Numbered from the stretch's first letter, positions 1 to 6,141 are shown. The stretch is DNA of 6,141 bases from Pseudomonadota bacterium (GCA_021819535.1 JAKAQU010000190.1:1-6141); one strand, 5' to 3'. Notes: generated by a model from the sequence alone, not told the origin. A program made the numbers and translations.

Positions 1-663
1 GAGCGGGTCGCCGACAAGGCCGATCTCTTCGCCGAGATGGATCGCCTCGCCGCCCCCGATGCCATTCTCGCCAGTTCCACCTCCGGCATTCCGGCGAGCC
101 AATTCACCGGCAATCTCGCCGGGCGCGGGCGCTGCCTCGTCGCCCATCCGGTCAACCCGCCCTATCTCGTGCCGGTGGTCGAACTCTGCCCGGCGCCATG
201 GACCGATCCCGCGGTGGTTTCGCGGGCGCGGGCGCTCTTGGAAGCGGCGGGACAGGTGCCGGCGACGGTGAAGAAGGAGGTCGCCGGTTTCGTTCTCAAC
301 CGCCTGCAGGTCGCCCTCGTCGCCGAGGCGTTCCGGCTGGTGCGCGACGGCGTCGTCAGCGAGGAAGACCTCGATGCGACGGTCAAGCACGGGCTCGGTC
401 TCCGCTGGTCGTTCATGGGGCCGTTCGAGACCATCGATCTCAACGCCCCCGGCGGGCTCGCCGATTACATTGCCCGTTACGGCGGGCTTTACGCGCAGGT
501 GGAAAATGAGATCACGCCGTGCGCGCTCACGCCCGACCTCGTCGCCGAACTCGACGCGCCGCGACGCGCCGTTTTGCCGCTGGCCGAGCATCCGGCCCGC
601 CAGGCCTGGCGTGATAAGCGGCTGATGGCGCTCGCCGCGCACAAGGCGGCGCTTTCGGAATGA
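1..663 (+). CDS. 3-hydroxyacyl-CoA dehydrogenase family protein, lambda-crystallin/L-gulonate 3-dehydrogenase-like (5' truncated)
   Basis: The reading frame is open from base 1, so the gene starts upstream; 220 residues and the stop are present. Relatives are about 310-320 residues long, so roughly 95-100 N-terminal residues, including the GxGxxG NAD-binding loop, lie outside. The visible part holds the end of the Rossmann domain and the all-helical C-terminal domain. Counting from the first full codon, the expected catalytic residues of the family are visible: Ser in SSTSG (25-29), His49 in AHPVNPP, Glu61, and Asn100 in KKEVAGFVLNRLQ. HPVNPPYLVPVVEL and the later GLGLRWSFMGPFETIDLNAPGG resemble lambda-crystallin/L-gulonate 3-dehydrogenase more than the fatty-acid enzyme. 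Family members oxidise a 3-hydroxy group with NAD in the cytoplasm. The substrate is not determined; 3-hydroxybutyryl-CoA or carnitine are alternatives. The stop overlaps the next start (ATGA, 660-663), indicating translational coupling with the FAD oxidase. Confidence 0.9.
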   Translation, partial: ERVADKADLFAEMDRLAAPDAILASSTSGIPASQFTGNLAGRGRCLVAHPVNPPYLVPVVELCPAPWTDPAVVSRARALLEAAGQVPATVKKEVAGFVLNRLQVALVAEAFRLVRDGVVSEEDLDATVKHGLGLRWSFMGPFETIDLNAPGGLADYIARYGGLYAQVENEITPCALTPDLVAELDAPRRAVLPLAEHPARQAWRDKRLMALAAHKAALSE

Positions 664-2072
664 GCGCCGATCCGCTTGCCGCGCTCGCCGCCCTCCTCGG
701 CCCGCGCGGGCTCATCACCGAGGCGGCCGATATCGTGCCCTATGCCGAGGATTGGCGGCATCTTTATCGCGGCGCGCCGCCCGCCGTGCTGCGCCCGGCC
801 GATACCGCCGAACTCGCCGCGGCGGTCAAGCTCTGCGCCAAGGCCGGGCTCGGCATCGTGCCCCAGGGCGGCAATACCAGCATGGTCGGCGGTGCGACAC
901 CCTCCGAGAACGGCCGCGAGGTGGTGCTGAGCCTCGCCCGGCTCAACCGCGTCCGCGCGCTCGATCCGGTCGATCTTTCGCTCACCATCGAAGCCGGGGC
1001 GACGCTGAAGGCCGCTCAGGACGCGGCCGCCGAGGCTGGCTGCCGGCTCCCGCTCTCGATCGCCTCCGAGGGGAGTGCGACGATCGGCGGCGTTTTGTCG
1101 ACCAATGCCGGCGGCAACATGACACTCCGCTACGGCAATGCCCGCGATCTCGTGCTCGGCCTCGAAGTCGTGCTCGCCGATGGCCGGGTATGGGAAGGGC
1201 TGCGGCGGCTGCGCAAGGACAATACCGGCTATTGCCTGCGCCAGATCTTCCTCGGCGCCGAGGGCACGCTCGGCGTCATCACCGCCGCGGTCCTCAAGCT
1301 CGTGCCGGCGCCGCAGGCGCGGGTGGTGGCGTTCGTGGCGCAGCCGAACCCGGAGGCGGCGCTAGCCTTCCTCAACCGCTGCCAGCGCCACGACCCGGCG
1401 GCGCTCACGGCGTTCGAATACATGGGCGAGCACGGGATGTCGCTGGTCCTGCGCCACATCCCGGACACAGCCCTCCCGCTCGCGCACCCCGCCGCGCATT
1501 ACGCGCTGGTCGAATTCAGCTCGCCGCGCGCCGAGCCAGGCTTTGCCGAGACGGTGGAGGAGGTGATCGCCGCGGCGATGACGGCGGGCGAGGTGCTGGA
1601 TGCCACGTTGGCGGCGAGCGAGGGGCAGGCGCGCGCCATGTGGCGGCTTCGCGAGGAACACGCGGAGGCGCAGAAACGCGCCGGCGCCAGCATCAAGAAC
1701 GATGTCTCGGTGCCGGTCTCGCTGGTGCCGGAATTCCTGCGCGCGGCCCCCGCCGCCTGTGCCGCCCTGATGCCGGGCATCCGGGTCGTCGCTTTCGGCC
1801 ATCTCGGCGATGGCAACATCCATTTCAATCTCCGCCCGCCCGAGGGGATGGCGGAGGCCGATTTCCTCGCCCGCGATCACCAGGTGATGGATGCGGTGAA
1901 CGGCGTGGTGCGCCTTCTCGGCGGCAGTTTCTCGGCCGAGCATGGCGTCGGCCGGCTCAAGACCTACATGATGCCGGAATGGCGGGGCGGGGTCGAACTC
2001 GATCTCATGCGCGCGCTCAAGGCCGCGTTCGACCCCGAGGGGGTCATGAATCCGGGGAAGGTTTTGCCCTGA
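660..2072 (+). CDS. FAD-linked oxidase of the D-2-hydroxyglutarate/D-lactate dehydrogenase type
   Basis: A complete 470-residue flavoenzyme, normal for the family. The N-terminal FAD-binding type 4 (PCMH/VAO) domain covers about residues 35-215, with the PQGGNTSMVGG loop at 68-78 and the SEGSATIGGVLSTNAGGN segment at 136-153, both contacting FAD in relatives. The C-terminal FAD-oxidase cap covers about 225-468. It carries Arg331 (WRLRE), Lys346 (KNDVSVP), a metal and substrate signature GHLGDGNIHFN with His381, His388 and Asn390, and SAEHGVGR with Glu427 and His428. In D-2-hydroxyglutarate dehydrogenases these positions bind the divalent metal and the substrate carboxylate, so oxidation of a D-2-hydroxy acid to a 2-oxo acid is likely. 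The position matching a substrate-contacting Thr in the human enzyme is Ala335, so the exact substrate is uncertain. No signal peptide or membrane segment is seen; it is probably cytoplasmic. The start is set by the ATGA overlap with the preceding gene. The Shine-Dalgarno sequence is weak (AAGG about 13 bases upstream), which fits coupled translation. Confidence 0.92.
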   Translation: MSADPLAALAALLGPRGLITEAADIVPYAEDWRHLYRGAPPAVLRPADTAELAAAVKLCAKAGLGIVPQGGNTSMVGGATPSENGREVVLSLARLNRVRALDPVDLSLTIEAGATLKAAQDAAAEAGCRLPLSIASEGSATIGGVLSTNAGGNMTLRYGNARDLVLGLEVVLADGRVWEGLRRLRKDNTGYCLRQIFLGAEGTLGVITAAVLKLVPAPQARVVAFVAQPNPEAALAFLNRCQRHDPAALTAFEYMGEHGMSLVLRHIPDTALPLAHPAAHYALVEFSSPRAEPGFAETVEEVIAAAMTAGEVLDATLAASEGQARAMWRLREEHAEAQKRAGASIKNDVSVPVSLVPEFLRAAPAACAALMPGIRVVAFGHLGDGNIHFNLRPPEGMAEADFLARDHQVMDAVNGVVRLLGGSFSAEHGVGRLKTYMMPEWRGGVELDLMRALKAAFDPEGVMNPGKVLP

Positions 2073-2088
2073 AGCGCGCGCCGGCGCG

Positions 2089-2108
2089 GCGTGACCCATG
2101 GGTCACGC
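2089..2108. repeat. Perfect 20-base palindrome after the FAD oxidase gene
   Basis: GCGTGACCCATGGGTCACGC equals its own reverse complement over all 20 bases. It begins 17 bases after the stop of the upstream gene. As RNA it would form an 8-bp stem closed by a CATG tetraloop. No U-run follows (the next bases are TATCGCCGCAAAA), so it is not a standard intrinsic terminator. As DNA it could be the operator of a dimeric regulator. A 12-base GC palindrome (CGCGCCGGCGCG, 2077-2088) abuts it directly; on its own that one is unremarkable in GC-rich DNA. The symmetry is directly seen; any function is inference. Confidence 0.6.
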
Positions 2109-2133
2109 TATCGCCGCAAAATGCGTCTCGGAC

Positions 2134-2156
2134 GCGTTCGGCGGTTGCGTTCGGCG
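2134..2156 (+). repeat. Pair of 10-base direct repeats upstream of lptF
   Basis: GCGTTCGGCG occurs at 2134-2143 and again at 2147-2156, with 13 bases between starts. The copies lie between the palindrome and the inverted repeat in the gap before lptF. They could be tandem protein-binding half-sites, but the spacing is not a whole helical turn and the sequence is simple and GC-rich, so chance is possible. Confidence 0.4.
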
Positions 2157-2157
2157 C

Positions 2158-2174
2158 GTTTCTGGCCCAGAAAC
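2158..2174. repeat. Inverted repeat upstream of lptF
   Basis: GTTTCTGG and CCAGAAAC are exact 8-base inverted arms separated by one base. If base 2157 is bulged, pairing extends by three more G/C pairs (2154-2156 with 2175-2177). The centre lies about 60 bases upstream of the lptF start, a position suited to an operator or activator site. It is not followed by a U-run, so an intrinsic terminator is unlikely. No sigma70 promoter could be matched confidently around it: TTGCCG at 2189-2194 resembles a -35 box but has no good -10 partner. Role unknown. Confidence 0.45.
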
Positions 2175-2226
2175 CGCTGACACCGAATTTGCCGGTTGCA
2201 TCTGGGACGACGCAAAGCACGCCGCC

Positions 2227-3366
2227 ATGCTCTCCGCGCTCCGACTTGGCCAGATCGACCGCTATCTCGTGCGCCAGCTCCTGGGCGGGCTGCTCGCTTC
2301 GACGGGCGGGCTGGTCGCGCTGATCTGGCTCACCCAGTCGCTCCGCTTCATCGATCTCGTCGTCAATCGCGGCCTCTCGCTGGTCGTGTTCCTCCAGCTC
2401 ACCGGGCTTCTGATCCCGAGTTTCGTCGCCGTCATCCTGCCGATCACCACCTATGTCGTGGTGCAGTTCACCTATATGCGGCTCGCGAGCGACCGCGAAT
2501 TGACGGTGATGCGCGCGGCCGGGCTTTCGTCTTACGCGCTCTCGCGCCCGGCCTTGATTTTGGCCGCGATCTCGGTCGTCTCCTGCCTCGTTCTCGATGT
2601 CTGGGTGGTGCCTTCTGCTCAGGCGGCGTTCCGCGAGGAGCAGTTTCGTATTCGCAACCGTATGGCTGCTTTCATGCTTCAGGACGGGGTTTTCACCCAG
2701 GTCTCGGATGACATGACGGTCTATGTGCGAAAACGCGACTCGGACGGCACGCTCCATGGCGTGATGATCGATGACGCGCGCCAGAAGAACCAACATGCGA
2801 CTATCCTCGCCCGCCGCGGCCGTTTCCTGCCGTCTGCCGATGCGCCGCGCGTCTTGCTGCTCGATGGTACCCGCCAGGAGATCGATCACCAGACCGGGCG
2901 CCTCAACATCCTCACCTTCGCCCAGAACGTCATCGACCTCACCTCCAACAAATCGACGGCGCAGCGCTTTCGCGATGCGACCGAAATGTCGCTCGGCGAA
3001 TTGCTGCATCCCGATCCCGCGGTGATTTTGCCGCGCGATCGGCCCAAATTGGTCGTCGAAGCGCATCGCCGCCTCACCGCGCCGCTGACCGCCGCGTCTT
3101 TCGCCCTCGTCGCCCTGGTCGCCGTGCTGCGTGGCGCGTTCCAGCGCCATGGCGGGCTTCTGCGGCCCTTCATCGCCGTTCTCGTCGTCGTCGGCCTGCT
3201 CGCGCTCGGCCTGATGATCGCCAATGTCGCGGCGCGCATCCCAGCACTGATCCCGCTGATCTGGGTGCATGCCATCGCCCCGGGCGTGGTCGCGGCCTGG
3301 ATGCTGTTCGTGCCCGAATTGCGCTTCGGCCGGCTCGTGGTGGCAGCCCGCGAGGGCGTGGCATGA
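2227..3366 (+). CDS. lptF: LPS export ABC transporter permease LptF
   Basis: A 379-residue inner-membrane subunit of LptB2FG, which uses ATP hydrolysed by LptB to pull lipopolysaccharide out of the inner membrane and pass it to LptA. Hydrophobic segments match the family's six-helix plan: about 20-41, 52-79, 105-128, then a periplasmic beta-jellyroll domain (about 130-275), then 284-305, 311-336 and 340-363. SDRELTVMRAAGLS (88-101) is the LptB-contacting coupling helix; Glu91 matches the conserved coupling glutamate. The N-terminal helix start IDRYLVRQLL corresponds to the IIRYLVRETL region of E. coli LptF. The frame is open back to an ATG at 2098, but that would add 43 non-conserved, cysteine-containing residues and start inside the palindrome, so ATG 2227 is preferred. 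No clear Shine-Dalgarno sequence precedes 2227. The gene overlaps lptG by ATGA. LptF and LptG are paralogues; this one is assigned LptF by order and by its N-terminus. Confidence 0.93.
   Translation: MLSALRLGQIDRYLVRQLLGGLLASTGGLVALIWLTQSLRFIDLVVNRGLSLVVFLQLTGLLIPSFVAVILPITTYVVVQFTYMRLASDRELTVMRAAGLSSYALSRPALILAAISVVSCLVLDVWVVPSAQAAFREEQFRIRNRMAAFMLQDGVFTQVSDDMTVYVRKRDSDGTLHGVMIDDARQKNQHATILARRGRFLPSADAPRVLLLDGTRQEIDHQTGRLNILTFAQNVIDLTSNKSTAQRFRDATEMSLGELLHPDPAVILPRDRPKLVVEAHRRLTAPLTAASFALVALVAVLRGAFQRHGGLLRPFIAVLVVVGLLALGLMIANVAARIPALIPLIWVHAIAPGVVAAWMLFVPELRFGRLVVAAREGVA
3352..3356 (+). promoter_or_regulatory. Ribosome binding site of lptG
   Basis: GAGGG lies six bases upstream of the lptG ATG at 3363, inside the last codons of lptF. 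It is the clearest Shine-Dalgarno match at any start in the window and supports the ATGA-overlap start. Confidence 0.55.
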
Positions 3367-4475
3367 GCTTTGCCGCGACCTTTCTCCGCTATATTTCGCG
3401 GGTTTTCATCTTCGCCGTCCTCACCATGGTCGCGGCCCTTTCCGGCCTCGTCGCCTTGTTCGATTTCATCGAGCTTCTGCGCCGCGCCGCGACCCGCCCG
3501 CAGGCGACCTTCGCCATCGTCTCCGAGATCGCCGCTCTTCGTCTCCCGTGGGAGGCGATGCAGATCCTGCCCTTTGCCGTTCTACTCGGCGGGATTTCGG
3601 CGTTCTGGCGCCTCACCCGCTCCTCCGAACTGATCGTCGCCCGCGCGACCGGGCTTTCGGCCTGGCAGTTCCTCTCCGGCCCGGTTTTCTGCGCGATCCT
3701 GCTCGGCGTTGCCGCGACCGCGGCGGTGACGCCGCTTTCGGCGGTGATGCTGGCCCGCGCCGAGGCGCTCGACAACACCTACCTCACCGCGACCGGCGGG
3801 CCGCTGTCGCTCGCCGGCGGCCAGCTCTGGCTGCGCCAGTCCGATCACGTTCTGGTTCCGGACGGCGTTTCGATCATCCATGCCGAAGAGGTGATGATGA
3901 AGCGCCGCACGCTCGCGATCGAGCGCGTCAGCGTCTTCCGCCTCGCGCCGCATGACCAGCTCCTGCAGCGGATCGAGGCGCGGCATGCCGTCCTCGATCG
4001 CGGCGTCTGGCGGCTCGAGGAGGCGCGGGTGATTTCCGCCGACCGGCCGCCAGATCCCGCCGCCACGATCGTCTTGCCGACCGATCTCACCGTCGCGCGG
4101 GTCGAGGAGAGTTTCGCCTCGCCCGACACGCTCTCATTCTGGAAATTGCCGGATTTCATCGCACTTCTCGAACGGTCCGGGTTTTCCGCCATCCGCCACC
4201 GGCTGCGGTTTCAGAGCCTGCTCGCGCTTCCCGTGCTGGCGGCGACGATGACGCTGGTCGCGGCCGGGTTCTCGATGCGCCCGGCGCGGCGCGGCGGCAC
4301 CGCGCGGATGATCGGCAGCGGGGTTTCCGCCGGCTTCGCCCTGTTCATGGTCTCGAAGGTTGCCGAGGAATTCGGCGGCTCGGGCGCCTTGCCGATCGTC
4401 CTCGCCGCCTGGGCGCCGGCGGCGGCGGGGCTGATGCTGGCGGTGGCCCTTCTTCTGCATCTCGAAGACGGCTGA
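3363..4475 (+). CDS. lptG: LPS export ABC transporter permease LptG
   Basis: A 370-residue partner of LptF in the inner-membrane LptB2FG complex. Predicted helices lie at about 14-36, 61-82, 99-125, 286-305, 315-338 and 345-366, with a periplasmic jellyroll domain (about 130-270) that hands LPS to LptA. RSSELIVARATGLS (86-99) is the coupling helix; Glu89 matches the conserved LptG glutamate. The end of helix 1, DFIELLRRA (34-42), aligns with the E. coli KFVDQLKKA segment, where lysines contact LPS. The basic pair is kept as Arg40 and Arg41, while the first lysine is Asp34 here. The C-terminal half FSAIRHRLRFQSLLALPVL resembles the YQLNMWSKIFQPLSV region of E. coli LptG. The start is set by the ATGA overlap with lptF and a GAGGG ribosome binding site. 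lptD follows after three bases and in the same reading frame, so the three genes are almost certainly one transcript. Confidence 0.94.
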   Translation: MSFAATFLRYISRVFIFAVLTMVAALSGLVALFDFIELLRRAATRPQATFAIVSEIAALRLPWEAMQILPFAVLLGGISAFWRLTRSSELIVARATGLSAWQFLSGPVFCAILLGVAATAAVTPLSAVMLARAEALDNTYLTATGGPLSLAGGQLWLRQSDHVLVPDGVSIIHAEEVMMKRRTLAIERVSVFRLAPHDQLLQRIEARHAVLDRGVWRLEEARVISADRPPDPAATIVLPTDLTVARVEESFASPDTLSFWKLPDFIALLERSGFSAIRHRLRFQSLLALPVLAATMTLVAAGFSMRPARRGGTARMIGSGVSAGFALFMVSKVAEEFGGSGALPIVLAAWAPAAAGLMLAVALLLHLEDG

Positions 4476-4478
4476 GCC

Positions 4479-6141
4479 ATGCCGCGCTGGTTCTCGCGTG
4501 GTCTTCTCGCCACCCTTGCGGGTGCAATCGTGGTCACGATCGCGGGAGGGGCCGTCGCACAGACCACCATCCCCGGCTTCACCCCGTTCACCAAGCCGCA
4601 ATACGGCACCAGCCTGAACAAGGAGCCGATCAAGCCCAATGAGGCGGTATCCTTCACCGCCGATCAGATCACCTATGATCGCGACAACGGCATCGTCACC
4701 GCGACCGGCCATGTCGAGGCGTGGCAGAACGACCATGTGCTGCGCGCCGACAAGATCGTCTTCGACCGCAACACCAATGTCGTCGCCGCCTCTGGCCATG
4801 TCGTGCTCCTGGAGCCGGATGGCGAGGTGTTGTTCGCAGATTACGCCGAACTCACGCAAGGCATGCGCGAAGCGGTGCTGCGCGGCATGCGCACGCTTCT
4901 CGAGGGCAATACACGCATCGCCGCCAATGGCGCCCGGCGCACCGACGGCCAGTACAACGAACTGAGCCGCATGGTCTATTCCGCCTGCAATCTTTGCAAG
5001 GACGATCCGACCAAGCCGCCGGTCTGGCAGATCGAGGCCTATTCCGCGGTCGATGATCTTCAGGCGAAACGCATGGAATTTCAGGACGCGACGGTGGAAC
5101 TGCTCGGCGTGCCGATTTTCTACATGCCCTATTTTTCCACCGCCGACAGTTCGGTCAAACGCGAAAGCGGCTTTCTCGCCCCGGATGCCGGCTCCAACAG
5201 TTTCATCGGCAGCTTTTTTGCGCTGCCCTATTATTACGTGATCAACAATTCCTCCGACATCACCATCACGCCGTGGATCGACAGCGGCATGGACCCCATG
5301 CTCGACACGCTCTACCGGCAGAAATTCAACAACGGCCAGATCAAGATCGAAACCGCCGTCGCCTATGACGAGAACGCCATGCAGGGCCTGTTCTTCGGCT
5401 CGGGCGATTTCACCTATAACGAGAACTGGCGCTACGGCTTCAATATCAATGAAGCCAGTTCCGCCAATTACATGCGCGATTTCTTCATCTCCGGCTACGG
5501 TAACGACGTGCTCTCCAGCACCACCTATCTGGAGGGTTTCGGCCAGGGATCCTATGCGCGCCTCGATACCCAGTTCTACCAGGGCCTGCTCAACATCGTG
5601 AACAATGCCGAGCTGCCCTATGTCTTGCCGCGCTATCTCTATGACTATGTCGGCACGCCGGATCAGCTCGGCGGCTATTTCACCTTCAATGGCGGCGGCT
5701 TCAACGTGCTCCGCTTCGTCGGCACCAATACCCAGCGCATCAACGGCACGTTCTCCTACAATCTCCCCGAGATCGCGCCGCTCGGCCAGGAATGGAATTT
5801 TCTCGCCCGCTTCTATTCCGCCGGCTATCAGGCCTCGAGCCTCGACCAGATTCCGAATTTCAGCCGCTATACCCACTCCAACGTCGCCCAGGGCGAACCC
5901 GTGATCGCGGCGCGGCTGAACTGGCCGTTTTCGCGCAGCGACGGCGATGCGACGACGGTCTTGGAGCCGATCACCCAGGTCGTCATTCGCCCCAATGGCT
6001 ACGGCTTCACCTCGCCCCTGCTCATTCCGAACGAGGACAGCATCGATCAGCTCTTCACCGATTCCAATCTGTTCTCGATCAACCGCGCGCCCGGCATCGA
6101 TCGTCTCGGCGGCGGCTCCCGCGCCGATGTCGGCATGCATT
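4479..6141 (+). CDS. lptD: LPS assembly outer-membrane protein LptD (3' truncated)
   Basis: The frame is open to the window edge: 554 codons of a protein usually about 700-800 residues long, so the end of the barrel is missing. LptD with LptE forms the outer-membrane translocon that places LPS on the cell surface. Residues 1-27 form a signal peptide (basic Arg3/Arg7, hydrophobic core, AVA before Gln28). Residues about 57-165 are the OstA/LptA-like jellyroll, beginning VSFTADQITYDRDNG and containing ADKIVFD. YSACNLC places Cys170 and Cys173 just before the barrel. GVPIFYMPYF (210-219) and KRESGFLAP (227-235) match the E. coli GPVPIFYSPY and KRRSGFLIP segments. Pro235 and Pro250 correspond, with the same 15-residue spacing, to E. 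coli Pro231 and Pro246 of the lateral gate. The remainder is Tyr/Asn/Phe-rich barrel sequence. The start is three bases after the lptG stop; only a weak ribosome binding site (around CGAAGACGG) is seen, consistent with coupling. In many proteobacteria surA and pdxA follow, but that lies outside the window. Confidence 0.94.
   Translation, partial: MPRWFSRGLLATLAGAIVVTIAGGAVAQTTIPGFTPFTKPQYGTSLNKEPIKPNEAVSFTADQITYDRDNGIVTATGHVEAWQNDHVLRADKIVFDRNTNVVAASGHVVLLEPDGEVLFADYAELTQGMREAVLRGMRTLLEGNTRIAANGARRTDGQYNELSRMVYSACNLCKDDPTKPPVWQIEAYSAVDDLQAKRMEFQDATVELLGVPIFYMPYFSTADSSVKRESGFLAPDAGSNSFIGSFFALPYYYVINNSSDITITPWIDSGMDPMLDTLYRQKFNNGQIKIETAVAYDENAMQGLFFGSGDFTYNENWRYGFNINEASSANYMRDFFISGYGNDVLSSTTYLEGFGQGSYARLDTQFYQGLLNIVNNAELPYVLPRYLYDYVGTPDQLGGYFTFNGGGFNVLRFVGTNTQRINGTFSYNLPEIAPLGQEWNFLARFYSAGYQASSLDQIPNFSRYTHSNVAQGEPVIAARLNWPFSRSDGDATTVLEPITQVVIRPNGYGFTSPLLIPNEDSIDQLFTDSNLFSINRAPGIDRLGGGSRADVGMH

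Noticed and set aside
1362..2099. A 245-codon open frame on the - strand opposite the FAD oxidase gene
   Set aside because: In register with the true gene and low-complexity; explained by the missing rare codons.
2074..2108. An intrinsic terminator after the FAD oxidase gene
   Set aside because: The hairpin potential is strong but there is no U-run after either palindrome. It was kept as a repeat rather than called a terminator.
2189..2226. A sigma70 promoter just before lptF (TTGCCG as -35)
   Set aside because: No acceptable -10 box exists 16-18 bases downstream (GCAAAG or similar), so a promoter call is not supported.
752..2323. A 523-codon + strand frame across the FAD oxidase gene and the start of lptF
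   Set aside because: An Arg/Gly/Ala-rich translation of an out-of-frame GC-rich gene. It crosses the intergenic gap and two genes with strong homology in other frames.
2044..3270. A 408-codon open frame on the - strand opposite lptF
   Set aside because: Same register effect. The product is Arg/Asp/Glu/Gln/His-rich and resembles no family, while lptF on the + strand has clear motifs and helices.
3269..3955. A 228-codon + strand frame across the lptF/lptG junction
   Set aside because: Arg/Pro-rich shadow of lptG in another frame with no domain-like features.
4527..4540. Short inverted repeat ATCGTG-GT-CACGAT near the start of lptD
   Set aside because: Six-base arms within the signal-peptide codons are expected by chance and suggest no separate role.
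4134..6140. A 668-codon open frame on the - strand opposite the end of lptG and lptD
   Set aside because: It lies exactly in codon register with lptG/lptD, so it stays open simply because these genes avoid TTA, CTA and TCA codons. Its translation is low-complexity (Ala, Gly, Arg, Ile, Glu) with no recognisable domain, while the + strand encodes a convincing LptD.

Overview
The window looks like chromosomal DNA from a GC-rich alphaproteobacterium. The codon choice is strongly GC-biased, and lptF, lptG and lptD are contiguous with an alphaproteobacterial style of LptD (a Cys-x-x-Cys just before the barrel). An order such as Rhodospirillales is plausible, but that placement is inference. All five genes lie on the + strand. 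No mobile element, tRNA, rRNA, CRISPR array or phage gene is visible, and no intergenic stretch exceeds about 155 bases.

Region 1 (1-2072) is a two-gene metabolic unit. It begins inside a gene for an NAD-dependent 3-hydroxyacyl-CoA dehydrogenase-type enzyme whose closest recognisable relatives are the lambda-crystallin/L-gulonate 3-dehydrogenase group. By an ATGA overlap it runs into a complete FAD-linked oxidase of the D-2-hydroxyglutarate/D-lactate dehydrogenase type. The coupling suggests the two act in one hydroxy-acid oxidation route with an unknown substrate.

Region 2 (2073-2226) is a short intergenic gap with unusually dense symmetry: a perfect 20-base palindrome, a short GC palindrome abutting it, a pair of 10-base direct repeats and an 8-base-arm inverted repeat. 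It separates the metabolic unit from the lpt unit and may hold the end of one transcript and the control region of the next. No convincing sigma70 promoter could be read.

Region 3 (2227-6141) is an lptF-lptG-lptD unit for lipopolysaccharide export. LptF and LptG are the six-helix inner-membrane subunits of the LptB2FG ABC transporter, which extracts LPS from the inner membrane. LptD is the outer-membrane barrel that, with the lipoprotein LptE, inserts LPS at the cell surface. lptF and lptG overlap by ATGA; lptD starts three bases after the lptG stop and leaves the window unfinished after 554 codons. Having both ends of the LPS bridge in one transcript would allow balanced production.

Nothing here amounts to a clearly new system. 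The points most worth a second look are the symmetric intergenic region, the missing Thr/Ser at a substrate-site position of the FAD oxidase, and the cysteine layout of LptD.
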